From NCBI RefSeq assembly GCF_900120175.1, contig NZ_FQLF01000007.1:1-64000 (forward strand): DNA of 64,000 nucleotides, read 5' to 3'. How positions within the stretch are numbered: the stretch's first letter is position 1; each line of letters opens with the position of its first letter. Positions 45,404 through 55,642 of the stretch are shown here, piece after piece. The notes beneath the pieces were generated by a model. That model was not told the origin of the DNA, did no database searches, and saw only the letters and a list, made by a program, of their open reading frames with translations. The position numbers and the translations under genes were made by a program. This stretch comes from Oceanicoccus sp. KOV_DT_Chl. Lineage in GTDB: Bacteria; Pseudomonadota; Gammaproteobacteria; Pseudomonadales; Dasaniaceae.

Positions 45404-47487
45404 TTACTGCGGCTCAAAAGTTAAATAATATTTGCCACTAACTGAATTATTTGAAATATAGGTAATTAACAAATCACCCCCAATTAGCTCAACAGAAACC
45501 CGGTAGGTTTGCGGGCCTGTTGCAGTAAGGGTACCCGCAGGAATCAAATCATTACTTGCACCAGATGACAAACAACTCTGGAACACACCACCAGAAGTGG
45601 ATCCAAGACCTAAAGGATCTGTAAAGTTCTCGGTACAAACAACATTACTAATGACCAACGTATCGGCGGACACATTAGCAACCCAATCTGCCAGATAGTC
45701 CGCATTAACAGCATAATTACTTGCAGTAACCGCTGCAGCAACATGTATATCGATAGCACCGGTAAATACATTGCCATTAGTTGTTACAAGGCCACCAACC
45801 ACATCCACTGCACCATCAGCTCTTGGGGCAAGAGTGTTCTCACTCTCAAAGGAGGTTAATACATAACAGGTACCTGCTGTACTTTCATAGCCACCACAAT
45901 TTAACGATATACTCGCATCAAACGGGTAATCATCATCACCACCATTTGGAAAGTTTTGATCCACAGGGATTCCATTCGTTACAACGCCATTAGTCGCACC
46001 GTCACCGTCAATATCAGGATCACAAACATCCCCTAAATCATCGCCATCAAGATCGTCATTTTGGCCGTTAAAATTTGCAACAGCGATACAGTTATCTGAG
46101 ATATCCGCTATGCCATCTTCATCCAGGTCAGCCAAGCAACCAAATACAACTTTATCCTGTTCTGAAACTGAATCATCAAAACATACACTGTTAATACCAG
46201 CGTCTCCATCGTCATAATCTATGCCGAGGTTAATGGCGTAGCTATCAGCAGCCAACAAGGCACAAAAGCCATCACCATCACTATCAACCGACCCATAAGT
46301 AAAATTGGTGCCTGAATCCAAATCACACATGTCACCGTTATTGCCAACACCGTCGCTATCAGAATCCGCCCACTCTGAGCTATCAAAAATAAATAGATCT
46401 TCGCCATCACAAAACGCATCGGCATCAGAATTAATTTGTTCGTTAATATTACTCGGGCAAGCATCTTCGCTATCAATTACCCCATCACCATCTGAGTCCA
46501 AGCCGGGTATAACAACCCTAAGTGATGAAATTGTTAAACTATTATCAACGACAGTATTCGGTGAAAGAGAACCAGCCTCCAGGATTAGAAGTTGCTTGAT
46601 GTCGCCTATGCTGGTGCTAGCGCCAGGCACCAGTAAGTTATTAGGGTTTTGAGTTACCACCGCCCTTATATCAGCAATACCCTGTAGCGCAGTCAATGTC
46701 CTGCCAGGCGTTGAGCCATTAATATCGCCATCGGATAGATCGGCCGCCAAATCAATGAGCAATTGCCTGGAGTTAGTGCTGCCACCCTGATCACCAAGAT
46801 CAACGATTATGGCGGAAAAGGCCTCTAATGCGACTCGGTAGTTAAATGTATCAATCTGACCGGCACTACCATCAAAAATTGGCGATGTAGTGAAAATATC
46901 CAAATCGTCGCCAAGCAAGCCAAAGCCGAAACTGGCCTTAAGAGAAGTAACTGCGCGATCGATAGCACTACTAGCGCCCTCACCGTCTCCAAGCAGCTCT
47001 TCAATTGTCACATCGCCATCGTTATTGGCATCAGCAATCTCAACAGCGATATCCAAAGCAAAGGTCGTTAACGGCGTTGCAAAAACCTGACTACCTGAAA
47101 CAAATACATCAGCGGGTACAATGGTTCTGAGAGGAGATATCAGCGGCGCACTACCTGATGTTAAGTCAGTACCACCACTCACCTCCATAAGGAAAGCACT
47201 ATCCAATCTGCGTGAATTGATAGTGATACCTGAAAGCCGGGCCTGATCAGTGGTTGTACCGGAAGCAATCAAGTCACCCTTCAACTCTGGATGGGAAGTA
47301 TCTATTAGGTATATGTCAACCAATGCATCTGCTAAAGGCCCCTTAACAGCCGCCCATTAATAACTACCTCATCAGGATCCTCTTGAATAGGGTCAGCACT
47401 ATCGCTTGACCCCCCACTACAGGCCGACAAAATGGAAACCATCATCGACACAATTAGGCCAAGAAGCACTCTACGGAGATTGAACAT
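45404..47487 (-). CDS. Calcium-repeat (thrombospondin type 3-like) lipoprotein (frameshifted)
   Basis: About 695 residues after repair. ATG 47487; lipobox LSAC follows a hydrophobic signal, so it is a lipid-anchored surface or periplasmic protein. A frame break at CCC 47353-47355 (plus strand): one more base gives NGAAVKGPLADALVDIYLID, resembling a carboxypeptidase-regulatory-like start. Mid-protein: an EF-hand-like DANNDGDVTIEEL, then several Asp-rich type 3 repeats (DSDGDGVIDSEDACP, DLDEDGIADISDNC, DPDIDGDG) around 45950-46500, probably binding calcium. The C-terminal about 150 residues resemble the CTERM protein at 55.6 kb. It lies upstream of the TonB receptor, 140 nt apart. Confidence 0.8.
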
Positions 47488-47902
47488 GACTACCCACCAT
47501 ATTACTTATAATTTGAATTATTCGACCAAGTTAACATAATGTTATAACAATTAACATAAGGAGCCGATATTTTATTTAATACTACCCACAGGCACTATTT
47601 TGCCCTCTATTACCACAAAATTGCGACAAGCCAACAAGGCAAAAATAAACACAAAATAGAGACACGCGTCACATAAAATGAGCGCTAAAAGAACCTGCAA
47701 GAACGCAAACAAATCGCAAATGAACGAGTGAGCAAACACGTCGGAAGGCCTGACGATCCTGGCAGCGGGCGCTGCCCCAAATATCACTTAAGCATGCGAG
47801 TAAATGCCCCAACCTCAGCTTAGGGAATGCCAACGCCTATAGAGGCATAATCGCTACAGGGACACGAGCTGCATACAAGCAGCGTGATCGGAACGTTTTA
47901 AC
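47488..47902. other. Intergenic region with putative operator
   Basis: 415 bp between the AraC-type regulator and the lipoprotein. No credible gene (the frame at 47572-47787 lacks a ribosome site and family). Contains the direct repeat listed at 47531-47559. Confidence 0.5.
47531..47559. promoter_or_regulatory. Direct repeat / palindrome upstream of the lipoprotein, possible AraC-type operator
   Basis: TTAACATAA occurs at 47531-47539 and again at 47551-47559, exactly 20 bp apart (two helical turns), the spacing AraC-family dimers often use. The first copy also forms the palindrome TAACAT-A-ATGTTA (47532-47544). It lies 44-72 bp upstream of the lipoprotein ATG. Binding by the adjacent regulator is inference. 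Confidence 0.4.
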
Positions 47903-48972
47903 TTACGATGGATGGACTGCTTTTTTAACTGCCTTCCTATATTCCGAAGGCGTAACAGAGGAATATCTCTTAAACATCAAATTAAACGACGACTTTGAAT
48001 TAAAACCCGAATCAAGAGCAATATCTAATAGCGACTGGTTACTAAACTCGGCAAGCGACATCAAACGTTTAGCTTCTTTAACTCTTGCACGATTAATATA
48101 TTCTGAAAAACTAATACCATAATGATCGTTAATAATTTCTGACAAGTATCTTGGTGAGGTACCCAAATCAAGAGCCAGCTGCTTTACTGTTATTGCAGGG
48201 TTAAGAAATGGCTTGAACTCGAGCACATAAGCTTCGAGCTTCGCCGCCCTCCCCTATCAGCATTAATACCACTTAAAACATCCTTATCTTTAATATCAAT
48301 TAAAAGCTTAGCCTCATCGTCATCAAAGTCAGGAATGTTTCCAGACGACTTCAAGCCAATAAATACAAAAAAACCAAACAACACACTTGTCACAAATGCA
48401 AATATAAAATCAAATATGTAGGTGACATCCGCATCTACATAGGTTGCAACAACAATTCGGATAGTCTGAAATAAAACAATAGCTGAAATGATGTGGACCG
48501 CCCTATACAACCCTACAACCACCTGCGGCAAGGCAGTAGCACGATTGACTTCGGTCAACTTACGGTAATTATTCAGCCTACTATAGCAGGCGAACACATA
48601 GGCAATCAGGACAATACAGCTGGCCAAACCAATTTCAGCAATACCGATATAGCCTAAATACTTAAGTGTAAATATTAAAACAAAAGGTAATAAATGCGCG
48701 AGATGCCTAAGCCTGTATTTAAACCCCTGCTGCAGTAATTCCTGAATAGTAAAAAAAAACAAAAAACCATAAAGAAAGTTAAATGTGACACTATAATCGA
48801 CTAACTCAGGCGCTATAACATCCCTCATACCTCTCATACCAGCATGTATGGCATTACAGAAAAAGAAGGCAGCCAAAGCATAACTACGCTTTAAAGAAAG
48901 TACGAACAACCCCAGTAAAAGACTGAAGCCAGACAAAAGAAATAGAAATAAGTAAACGGGTATAAACGACAT
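47903..48972 (-). CDS. Membrane-anchored AraC-family regulator (frameshifted)
   Basis: About 356 residues after repair. N-terminal half has about seven hydrophobic helices (residues 1-210), the 7TM-type sensor seen in a subset of AraC regulators. C-terminal half is an AraC DNA-binding domain: AITVKQLALDLGTSPRYLSEII and LDIALDSGFNSKSSFNLMFKRY. The frame breaks at CCC 48247-48249 (plus strand); one more base gives DRGGAAKLEAYVLEF. It is upstream of the lipoprotein and TonB receptor on the same strand and probably regulates them (inference). Confidence 0.85.
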
Positions 48973-49299
48973 TTATAATTATTTGGACATTAGTTGAATG
49001 AAGATTCTTACATGAATTCCATCAATTAGCAGTAAGTACTATTACCGGCCATACAATCAAGAACACTATTAAGACAGCCGTCACACTGCCATCACGGCAA
49101 TATTGTGACGGAAAAACACCAAGCAAAACGCCTATAAATTGACACCAAGCCAGCCCAAATAAATTAATTATCATAAAAGCGTCCAGCATCGCGATCTTGG
49201 TCGATTCATATCTATCAAATGATAATAATGTGTCGCTACAAAGACCCATAAATAACAGAAACAGAATGGGGCCCAATAATAAATTTGGAGATTCAAGCA
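48973..49299. other. Divergent intergenic region
   Basis: 327 bp between the divergent regulator and secreted hydrolase. A 99-codon hydrophobic frame on the minus strand (49022-49321) crosses it but lacks supporting evidence. Presumably contains both promoters. Confidence 0.45.
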
Positions 49300-51054
49300 A
49301 TGAAAAAGTTTTCCATATCACCGTGGATCGCTGCTGCGGCCACCATCATCTTCAGTACAAACAGCCATGCATTATGGCCGGACACGACTGGCGTCGGCGT
49401 TTGTAATTTTTCAAACCCGTATGCAGGCACGAGCGACTGTATCGTTTACTCAGGGGACAACTGGGACGCTACGACAGCGGCAAATGATTGCGCCACTTTA
49501 TTTTCAGCTAGCTATACCTACTCTTTCTCCCTTGGAGGCACTTGCAACCTGCCCAATGAGGCCGCCGTATGTGTTGAAGATAGCGCAACAGCTGACGAAA
49601 AAATAAACATCAACTCTGAAGATCTTAATAAAGACGAATCCCAATGTAATACATTGTCTGGCGTATGCGCCGCCATCATTAAGGGCGACTACTATCCAAC
49701 ACCCGGAGGAATATGTGATACGGAACCAGAACCTACTCCCTGCGAAGAATTGGGCCTTGAAACTGAAGCCTGCGTAGCTCTGGAAGACACAAGCGAGGTG
49801 GACGTTACCGAGGACACTGACTACATAAGCTTTATGCCGCTAGGCAACAGAGGCGACTCAAACTTTATTTTTATTCCTGGCGCTTCGATATTACCGGAAG
49901 CCTATGCACCTTTAGCTCAGGAGCTCGCAAAGAATGGTATTCATACCACCATCCTTGTAAACCAAGACCCCGCCCCCATCCAGGCTATTATGAATTTACC
50001 TGAAAATGGCGCAGTACAAAACTGGCTTATTGGCGGACATAGCCTTGGCGGTGTTGCAGCTTCAAAATACATCCTTGATAATCCTGGTACCATTTCCGGC
50101 CTTGCACTACTGGCCAGCTTTCCTGATGTGGTAGACGACCTTAGCTCAGAAGCCATCCAGGTTGTGTCTGTTTATGCAGAAAATGACTTATTGGCAACCC
50201 CAGCAGAAGTAACCGGTGCAGCCGCTCAACTTCCTGCCGGTAAAACAATTTTTGCCGAAGTTCGCGGCGGTAACCATGCTAACTTTGGGCACTATGGGGA
50301 CCAAGGAGGAGACGGTGTCGCAGATATTCCGAAATACAAGCAACTTGAACTTACCTCCGCTTCAATTAGACACCTTGCAGCACGTGTAGCAGCCAACTCA
50401 ACAAACACATTGCATCCATACGCATTCCTGATGGATAAGATGACCAATATAACAGGCTGTAAATGGACTCAGCATAACGCTGCAAGCTACACCATGGGCC
50501 AAATATTGAATGATACCGCTGTTGAGTATACCGACTCTTTAAGTAGCTTTGTGTCTTCTCAGCCAACTCTAACCCCAGGCGGCTCAACACAGTTTCAGGT
50601 GAAAAGCTATATTGGACAAAGCGGAAACGCAACTGACTTAGATCTTCCACCAATTGTTGACGGCAGCATTCAATGCAAAGGGATCACTCAGGATCGAGTT
50701 ATTGATGAACTTCAAATACAACCTTTCAAAGAGCAAGGCCAATGTAAAGACATGCACATGTTTACCGCCTATTATGCAACGTTTTTACTAGGTGACGATG
50801 CAAACTTCCTGTCATGGACGTTCAACTTTACAGACGACCTTCAGTTTTCAACAGGCCCTGACTTCATCATTGATCCCACGGCAGTCCCAACAGTTGACAT
50901 AGACGATGCCACCCGAACGGTAACAATCACAGCACCCGCATTCTTTGCGGAGAACAACCCTGAACTTTACGGCGCTGCAGCAGGACGACAGTACTGCAAG
51001 ACGCTAAGTTTTGAAAAAATGTTCATGCTATTAAGATACCTGTCTAATAACTAG
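49300..51054 (+). CDS. Secreted cysteine-rich alpha/beta hydrolase
   Basis: 584 residues from ATG 49300, with GGAG nine bases upstream. Signal peptide ends near TNSHA. Three parts: a Cys-rich N-terminal region (about 30-160), an alpha/beta hydrolase core of the abhydrolase_5 type with FIPGASILPEAYAPLAQELA, nucleophile Ser248 in GGHSLGG, Asp in VYAENDLLATP and His in GGNHANFGHYG, and a C-terminal region of about 200 residues that I do not recognise. Intact triad suggests an extracellular or periplasmic esterase or lipase; substrate unknown. Divergent from the membrane AraC regulator. Confidence 0.82.
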   Translation: MKKFSISPWIAAAATIIFSTNSHALWPDTTGVGVCNFSNPYAGTSDCIVYSGDNWDATTAANDCATLFSASYTYSFSLGGTCNLPNEAAVCVEDSATADEKININSEDLNKDESQCNTLSGVCAAIIKGDYYPTPGGICDTEPEPTPCEELGLETEACVALEDTSEVDVTEDTDYISFMPLGNRGDSNFIFIPGASILPEAYAPLAQELAKNGIHTTILVNQDPAPIQAIMNLPENGAVQNWLIGGHSLGGVAASKYILDNPGTISGLALLASFPDVVDDLSSEAIQVVSVYAENDLLATPAEVTGAAAQLPAGKTIFAEVRGGNHANFGHYGDQGGDGVADIPKYKQLELTSASIRHLAARVAANSTNTLHPYAFLMDKMTNITGCKWTQHNAASYTMGQILNDTAVEYTDSLSSFVSSQPTLTPGGSTQFQVKSYIGQSGNATDLDLPPIVDGSIQCKGITQDRVIDELQIQPFKEQGQCKDMHMFTAYYATFLLGDDANFLSWTFNFTDDLQFSTGPDFIIDPTAVPTVDIDDATRTVTITAPAFFAENNPELYGAAAGRQYCKTLSFEKMFMLLRYLSNN

Positions 51055-51074
51055 CATCTATAAAAAACCACAAC

Positions 51075-51112
51075 AAACCGCCAGAATGGATCAGCAACTG
51101 GCGGTTTTTTTA
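51075..51112 (+). terminator. Rho-independent terminator of the hydrolase
   Basis: AACCGCCAG pairs with CTGGCGGTT, followed by seven T residues. Confidence 0.9.
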
Positions 51113-51394
51113 TCCCATATTTTTAGCCATTTTATCAAGCTAGAACTAACAATCATTCAACAGCTTGCAGCAGGATATTTTCCAGAAACAAAAAAGAAGG
51201 AGGGGTACTGGATAAGAAATAAATACTGATAATATTTAGCCCTGCAAGGAAGGAGGATGGACAGCCCCTATTTGATGAGAAAATCACTTTCCGGATATTA
51301 CATACACTCTATTCTTAGCCACTTAGAAAAGAACACTGCATAGCATAACAACCCCACTCTATCGCATTAGTTGCAACAATATCTCTTCAACTAA
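51113..51394. other. Intergenic region, no gene seen
   Basis: About 280 bp between convergent genes. Two purine-rich AGGAGG stretches occur but are not followed by a credible reading frame. Confidence 0.5.
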
Positions 51395-53245
51395 CTATAC
51401 TAATTTTCGCACCCAAAATTTATAGCATGCACCAAACATGCCTGGGTTTCTTTGTTCGAAATGATGCCAATTTTCCAGCGAAGTAGCATTGGGATCTGAA
51501 GGAAAAGCGCGCAAATATTCAGCCTTTTTAGCAGGAGGCACATCAAGCAGCCCAAGAAATTCTAATTGATACTTTTCAAGCAGTGCTTTGACTTCTAATA
51601 GATCATATTGAAATTCATTTTCATGAAAAATCAAATCCCTTACATCAGACGTACTCCAAAAAGCAGAACCCGGTGATGATATTTTTTTTACCGGGTGCTG
51701 ATCATCAAGACTAAAAACAGCCTCCCGGCACGCCCTCATGCCCTCAAGAGTAGATGAAAAACCTTCTGACTTTATGAACTGCCAACTATCCCTGACTGCT
51801 TCTCGCGCAAACTTACTATAGAGACCTAGCATAAGAAAACCGTTAGGTTTAACAACCGAAAGTAAATTTTGAAGCCCAAGGTCAGGATCGCTGACATGAT
51901 GCAAAACACCGAAGCACTCCACGTAATCAAACTGCCTATTAAATTTTGAAAGCTCAAGGATATTGTAATTGATAAATTCAATCGCCCTGTTTCCTTCCTC
52001 ACCAGCCTTACGGACAGCGTAAGCCAGGCTCGATGCCGACAAATCAATAGCCGTAATCGAGCTATGATTAAATCTTTTTTCGCACAAATCAGCCTGCAAA
52101 CCTGTTCCACAACCAGCGATTAATATTGACGGTTTTGATACATTGACATCCCCTACTATCTCAACATGAGGGAAATGAACTTTTAAAAACTTTTTAACTG
52201 ACACCTGGTTATATTCGGTAACTGTCTTCCACCGTGGAAAAGGTAACTCTTCGTACTGCTCTTTTACCGCCTTGGTGACCTCATCATCAATATCGTCAAG
52301 CGCGCCAATCTCTTGCTTAATTCGAATTTCCTCTAATGGATCCAAGACCTGATCCTTAACAAGAGAAACCCAATGAACCTCTTCGTCCGCCCCGAGCAAT
52401 TTGACTAGCTCCATAGAAAAATCATACTTAAATAAAGGCTGGTAAGAAGCCAACAATGCAACCACCACCCAATCAACAGTTCCTTCCGACAACCCTCCCT
52501 TAATTTTTTGCTCCAGCCGAACTAATGCCTCACGCTCTCTTATTGATTCTCCATAGATATACTCATTAATAAAATTCTGCTCTGTTAACGCAGAAATAAA
52601 TAACGTCATATCAGCAAGATCAGCCGAGCCTTTATCATCAACATACAGCAACAAGGATCGCCGCAATGATGTCAACACTGTTTCAAGCAAACGATTCGGC
52701 ACAGCGGTGCTCTTAATCAATGAAAGAAATAATGGATCAGATAAAACCACACCAAATTTCTTGCTTTCAAAAATCTGCCTTACTAACTCTTCCTCTTTTG
52801 AAGCAGAGGCCATAGCATCGAAAACAGGCCTAAAGCCAGGCTTCTGGATTATTTGTGCTACTGCACCTACAGCTAACGGGCGATGATTTATATACTTTGT
52901 CTTAAAGCACTGCAGGTACATTTCTTCTAACTGAGGTATATAACGATCAAACTGAATACTTTCAATAACCGTTGAAAACAGGCTATAACTTTGGGCATGA
53001 TCCGGCATGAAATGCATAGCCTTATGCAAGCATGCAAGCGTTTCTGATACCTTACCATTAGCAAAATATATGTTTGCCATACCAAAATACGGCAAGCCAT
53101 TCTCAGGGTCTATCTTTTGCGCCAGTGTAAATGCATTCATTGCACCGTTGATATCCCCTGAACGAGCAAGGGAATTACCTATCTCATATTGCTTGGTGGA
53201 TTTTGCTGACTTCTTCTTTTTCTGGATGCTTTTTCTTTTATTCAT
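51395..53245 (-). CDS. TPR protein with C-terminal SAM methyltransferase
   Basis: 616 residues. Basic N-terminus, TPR units at about 18-95 (YEIGNSLARSGDINGAMNAFTLAQ, YFGMANIYFANGKVSETLACL in parts), a helical middle, then a class I methyltransferase at about 365-530: motif I SILIAGCGTGLQADLC, ITAIDLSASSLAYA, and YVECFGVLHHVSDP. Substrate unknown. 50 nt after the TPR-sulfotransferase on the same strand, so the pair probably forms an operon. Confidence 0.85.
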   Translation of the reverse strand: MNKRKSIQKKKKSAKSTKQYEIGNSLARSGDINGAMNAFTLAQKIDPENGLPYFGMANIYFANGKVSETLACLHKAMHFMPDHAQSYSLFSTVIESIQFDRYIPQLEEMYLQCFKTKYINHRPLAVGAVAQIIQKPGFRPVFDAMASASKEEELVRQIFESKKFGVVLSDPLFLSLIKSTAVPNRLLETVLTSLRRSLLLYVDDKGSADLADMTLFISALTEQNFINEYIYGESIREREALVRLEQKIKGGLSEGTVDWVVVALLASYQPLFKYDFSMELVKLLGADEEVHWVSLVKDQVLDPLEEIRIKQEIGALDDIDDEVTKAVKEQYEELPFPRWKTVTEYNQVSVKKFLKVHFPHVEIVGDVNVSKPSILIAGCGTGLQADLCEKRFNHSSITAIDLSASSLAYAVRKAGEEGNRAIEFINYNILELSKFNRQFDYVECFGVLHHVSDPDLGLQNLLSVVKPNGFLMLGLYSKFAREAVRDSWQFIKSEGFSSTLEGMRACREAVFSLDDQHPVKKISSPGSAFWSTSDVRDLIFHENEFQYDLLEVKALLEKYQLEFLGLLDVPPAKKAEYLRAFPSDPNATSLENWHHFEQRNPGMFGACYKFWVRKLV

Positions 53246-53295
53246 TGTTTAATCACAGCTCAATTTTTATCAAAAAAATACTCACAGGACTGCTT

Positions 53296-54840
53296 CTACT
53301 GCGAAAAAGCCTGCAATAAAGGCTGAATGTGATTAGCAAAAGGCTTCCACCCCTCAACTGCACCCTTATAGATAGGAGACCTTACTTGCAAAGAGCTATT
53401 TGTTCTGACATCACGCAACGACAAATGCGGTGTCAAACAAGCACTTTCAAACTTAAGGCCACAGAAGTTTAATAGCGCCCTAACCTCCTCCTCAGTATTT
53501 TCTATTAGCGCTTCATACTCGACATCATAAATTTTATAGGGTAATACGTTATGCCAATGTTTCATCAAGTTATTATACAAGGCATAGAAAGCTGCTAATT
53601 CCTCGAGATTATTGCTATAGGGGTAATGACCTGCAAAGCTTGTTTTATAAATAGAAAAACAAGTATCTACAGGGTTACGAGCCACATGGATAAATTTTGA
53701 ATTAGGTAGAATGATTTTGATTAAACCAAGCCACATAAAATTATTCGGCATTTTGTCAACAATATATATTTCTGCTGGATTTTTGTTATACGCCCTGGAC
53801 TTATCAATATAAAGATTCCCCAAGGCCTTAATAGTCTCTGCATCAAGCTCCCGAACCCCCTCACATATAGGCTTTCCTGAGAGCTTTTCAATACCGCTTA
53901 CAACACTTCCCATTACACCCATTTCACCGCCAGAACACACATCAGAATGACACGACAATATTTGCTCTACCAACGTTGAACCTGACCGGGGTAAACCGAC
54001 AATAAAAATGGGGCCAATGCCCGCCTCCCCCGCCCCTTGTCTCTGTGAAATAAAGTCAGTAGTAAAAGTCTGCGCTATCCGCCCAAACAGCGCTTCATGC
54101 GCAGCAACACTATAATCAGGCGACATACTGCGAAGCATATTGTTAGCATCACTAAAATACGAAAAGGCTTTATCGTACTCTTTTACATCGCTAAAAACTT
54201 TGCCGAGCGCAAACCCTAACAAATAGCGATCAGGCGCTTTAAACGCATCACTGTTATACAACTGTTCCATTACCGAAACCTGCTCGCCAATTTCTTCATG
54301 ACGGCGAATATTGGCTAACAAATAATAACAAGCAGCAAATTGCGGATTTATGTCCAGGGCACGTTCTGCATATTCTTTCGCCTCTACAAACTGACCTAAC
54401 GATTGCAAATTTACCGCAATCATATAGCACGCTTGCGCACTTCCAGGGTCGATCAAATAAGCTTTCTGGAAACAACGCAGCGAATCTTCAGTAAATTGGT
54501 AGGCAAAAAACTTTTGTCCTAATGCTTCCAGTGCCTCCTTATTACCTTCTTCCAATGCTTCGACTTGCTCAAGATAAAAAAACATCTCGTCGACATTCGC
54601 TAACTCGTAGGCAATTTCTGCAACTTTTAGTCGACTATTAATATGCTTCGTATCTAGCTCAGCTGTTTTCTTCATATACACCAAAGCATTAGCCAAATCA
54701 CCCAGCATGATACAACAATGGCCCGCCTGATAATGAACCTGGGCATTCTCAGGCTTCTCGTGTAGAACTTGCTTGATCAGACGGAGAGCCTCATCGTACC
54801 GCTTCGCAGACATCATTGACCCAATCATCTGTTCTTTCAT
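53296..54840 (-). CDS. TPR protein with C-terminal sulfotransferase
   Basis: 514 residues. TPR units fill about residues 1-250. Then a sulfotransferase domain: 5'-phosphosulfate-binding loop IFIVGLPRSGSTLVEQIL and 3'-phosphate motif FIHVARNPVDTCFSIYKT. It transfers sulfate from PAPS to an unknown acceptor. GTGAGGA ribosome site before the ATG. First gene of a two-gene unit with the TPR-methyltransferase. Confidence 0.88.
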   Translation of the reverse strand: MKEQMIGSMMSAKRYDEALRLIKQVLHEKPENAQVHYQAGHCCIMLGDLANALVYMKKTAELDTKHINSRLKVAEIAYELANVDEMFFYLEQVEALEEGNKEALEALGQKFFAYQFTEDSLRCFQKAYLIDPGSAQACYMIAVNLQSLGQFVEAKEYAERALDINPQFAACYYLLANIRRHEEIGEQVSVMEQLYNSDAFKAPDRYLLGFALGKVFSDVKEYDKAFSYFSDANNMLRSMSPDYSVAAHEALFGRIAQTFTTDFISQRQGAGEAGIGPIFIVGLPRSGSTLVEQILSCHSDVCSGGEMGVMGSVVSGIEKLSGKPICEGVRELDAETIKALGNLYIDKSRAYNKNPAEIYIVDKMPNNFMWLGLIKIILPNSKFIHVARNPVDTCFSIYKTSFAGHYPYSNNLEELAAFYALYNNLMKHWHNVLPYKIYDVEYEALIENTEEEVRALLNFCGLKFESACLTPHLSLRDVRTNSSLQVRSPIYKGAVEGWKPFANHIQPLLQAFSQ

Positions 54841-55582
54841 TCTAAATCCTCACGTCTTTCCCAACGAATAATATCTTTAAAAAAATAACCACCAACCAAC
54901 CTAAAAGTAAATCCAGAGAAGAAGCACAGATGCGCCACCCACCCCATTGCTGTTGTATATAGGCAAAACTATAACTGAATTGCTCTAACGGTACTCACAA
55001 ACCTCACCAATACGTATTCTAAATATTCCTCCTGACACTTCAACGTGTAAAGATCTAGAATATTTCTCAGTATTTGTCCCGACTCATTGTCGGTGGGGGG
55101 TATTTTTCATCGCTATCACTTGCCTCGCTACCAAACTTCCCAAAAGTGCATTCACAGCTGATAAATAACTAAGTTATCAGCAAAATACCGCCAGCCTATA
55201 AACATAATGGTTAAAGCGAAAAAACATCTCCGGATAACACCATGTAATTGTTAGCAGCCTCATGACAGCCAACCATGATAGCTCAAAAATTTGCGACAAC
55301 TTTATCGTCCTGGTTTGAAATTTTGATATAACTCAACGGAAGCACCAACCTGGAATAAAGAAAATATTTCCTGGAAAACACTTCGGCACTATTACGGCAA
55401 ACCAAGCGCATAGAAAAAGGAAAAACCGATTTAACTATTGAAGCAGCTGACAAACCCTCACTCAGCGTAGCGGGAAGGAATAAATCGAGACCATGATAAT
55501 AGCCAGCACATTATTATTCTTGAGTACCTTCTCTTTAATATCATGACTCATAACAAACCACTTATAGGCACAAAACCCAGAC
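54841..55582. other. Long intergenic region, no gene seen
   Basis: About 740 bp, AT-rich. No ORF with a ribosome site on either strand. One small inverted repeat, CCGAC-TCATT-GTCGG (55079-55093). It presumably contains the promoter for the sulfotransferase-methyltransferase unit. Confidence 0.5.
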
Positions 55583-55612
55583 AAAAAAAACGCGAGCCCA
55601 AGGCTCGCGTTT
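55583..55612 (-). terminator. Terminator of the CTERM protein gene
   Basis: CGCGAGCC pairs with GGCTCGCG around a 3-nt loop, extended by A-T pairs; on the minus strand it is followed by eight T residues. Confidence 0.9.
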
Positions 55613-55642
55613 CTCGATTAACAACCCGAAGGTCGCAATCAA

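Noticed and set aside
47572-47787. 71-codon minus-strand frame between the AraC regulator and the lipoprotein
   Set aside because: Hydrophobic by chance, with no ribosome site or family resemblance.
51241-51350. Purine-rich AGGAGG stretches possibly marking a small gene
   Set aside because: Following frames are very short (28 codons) and wrongly spaced.
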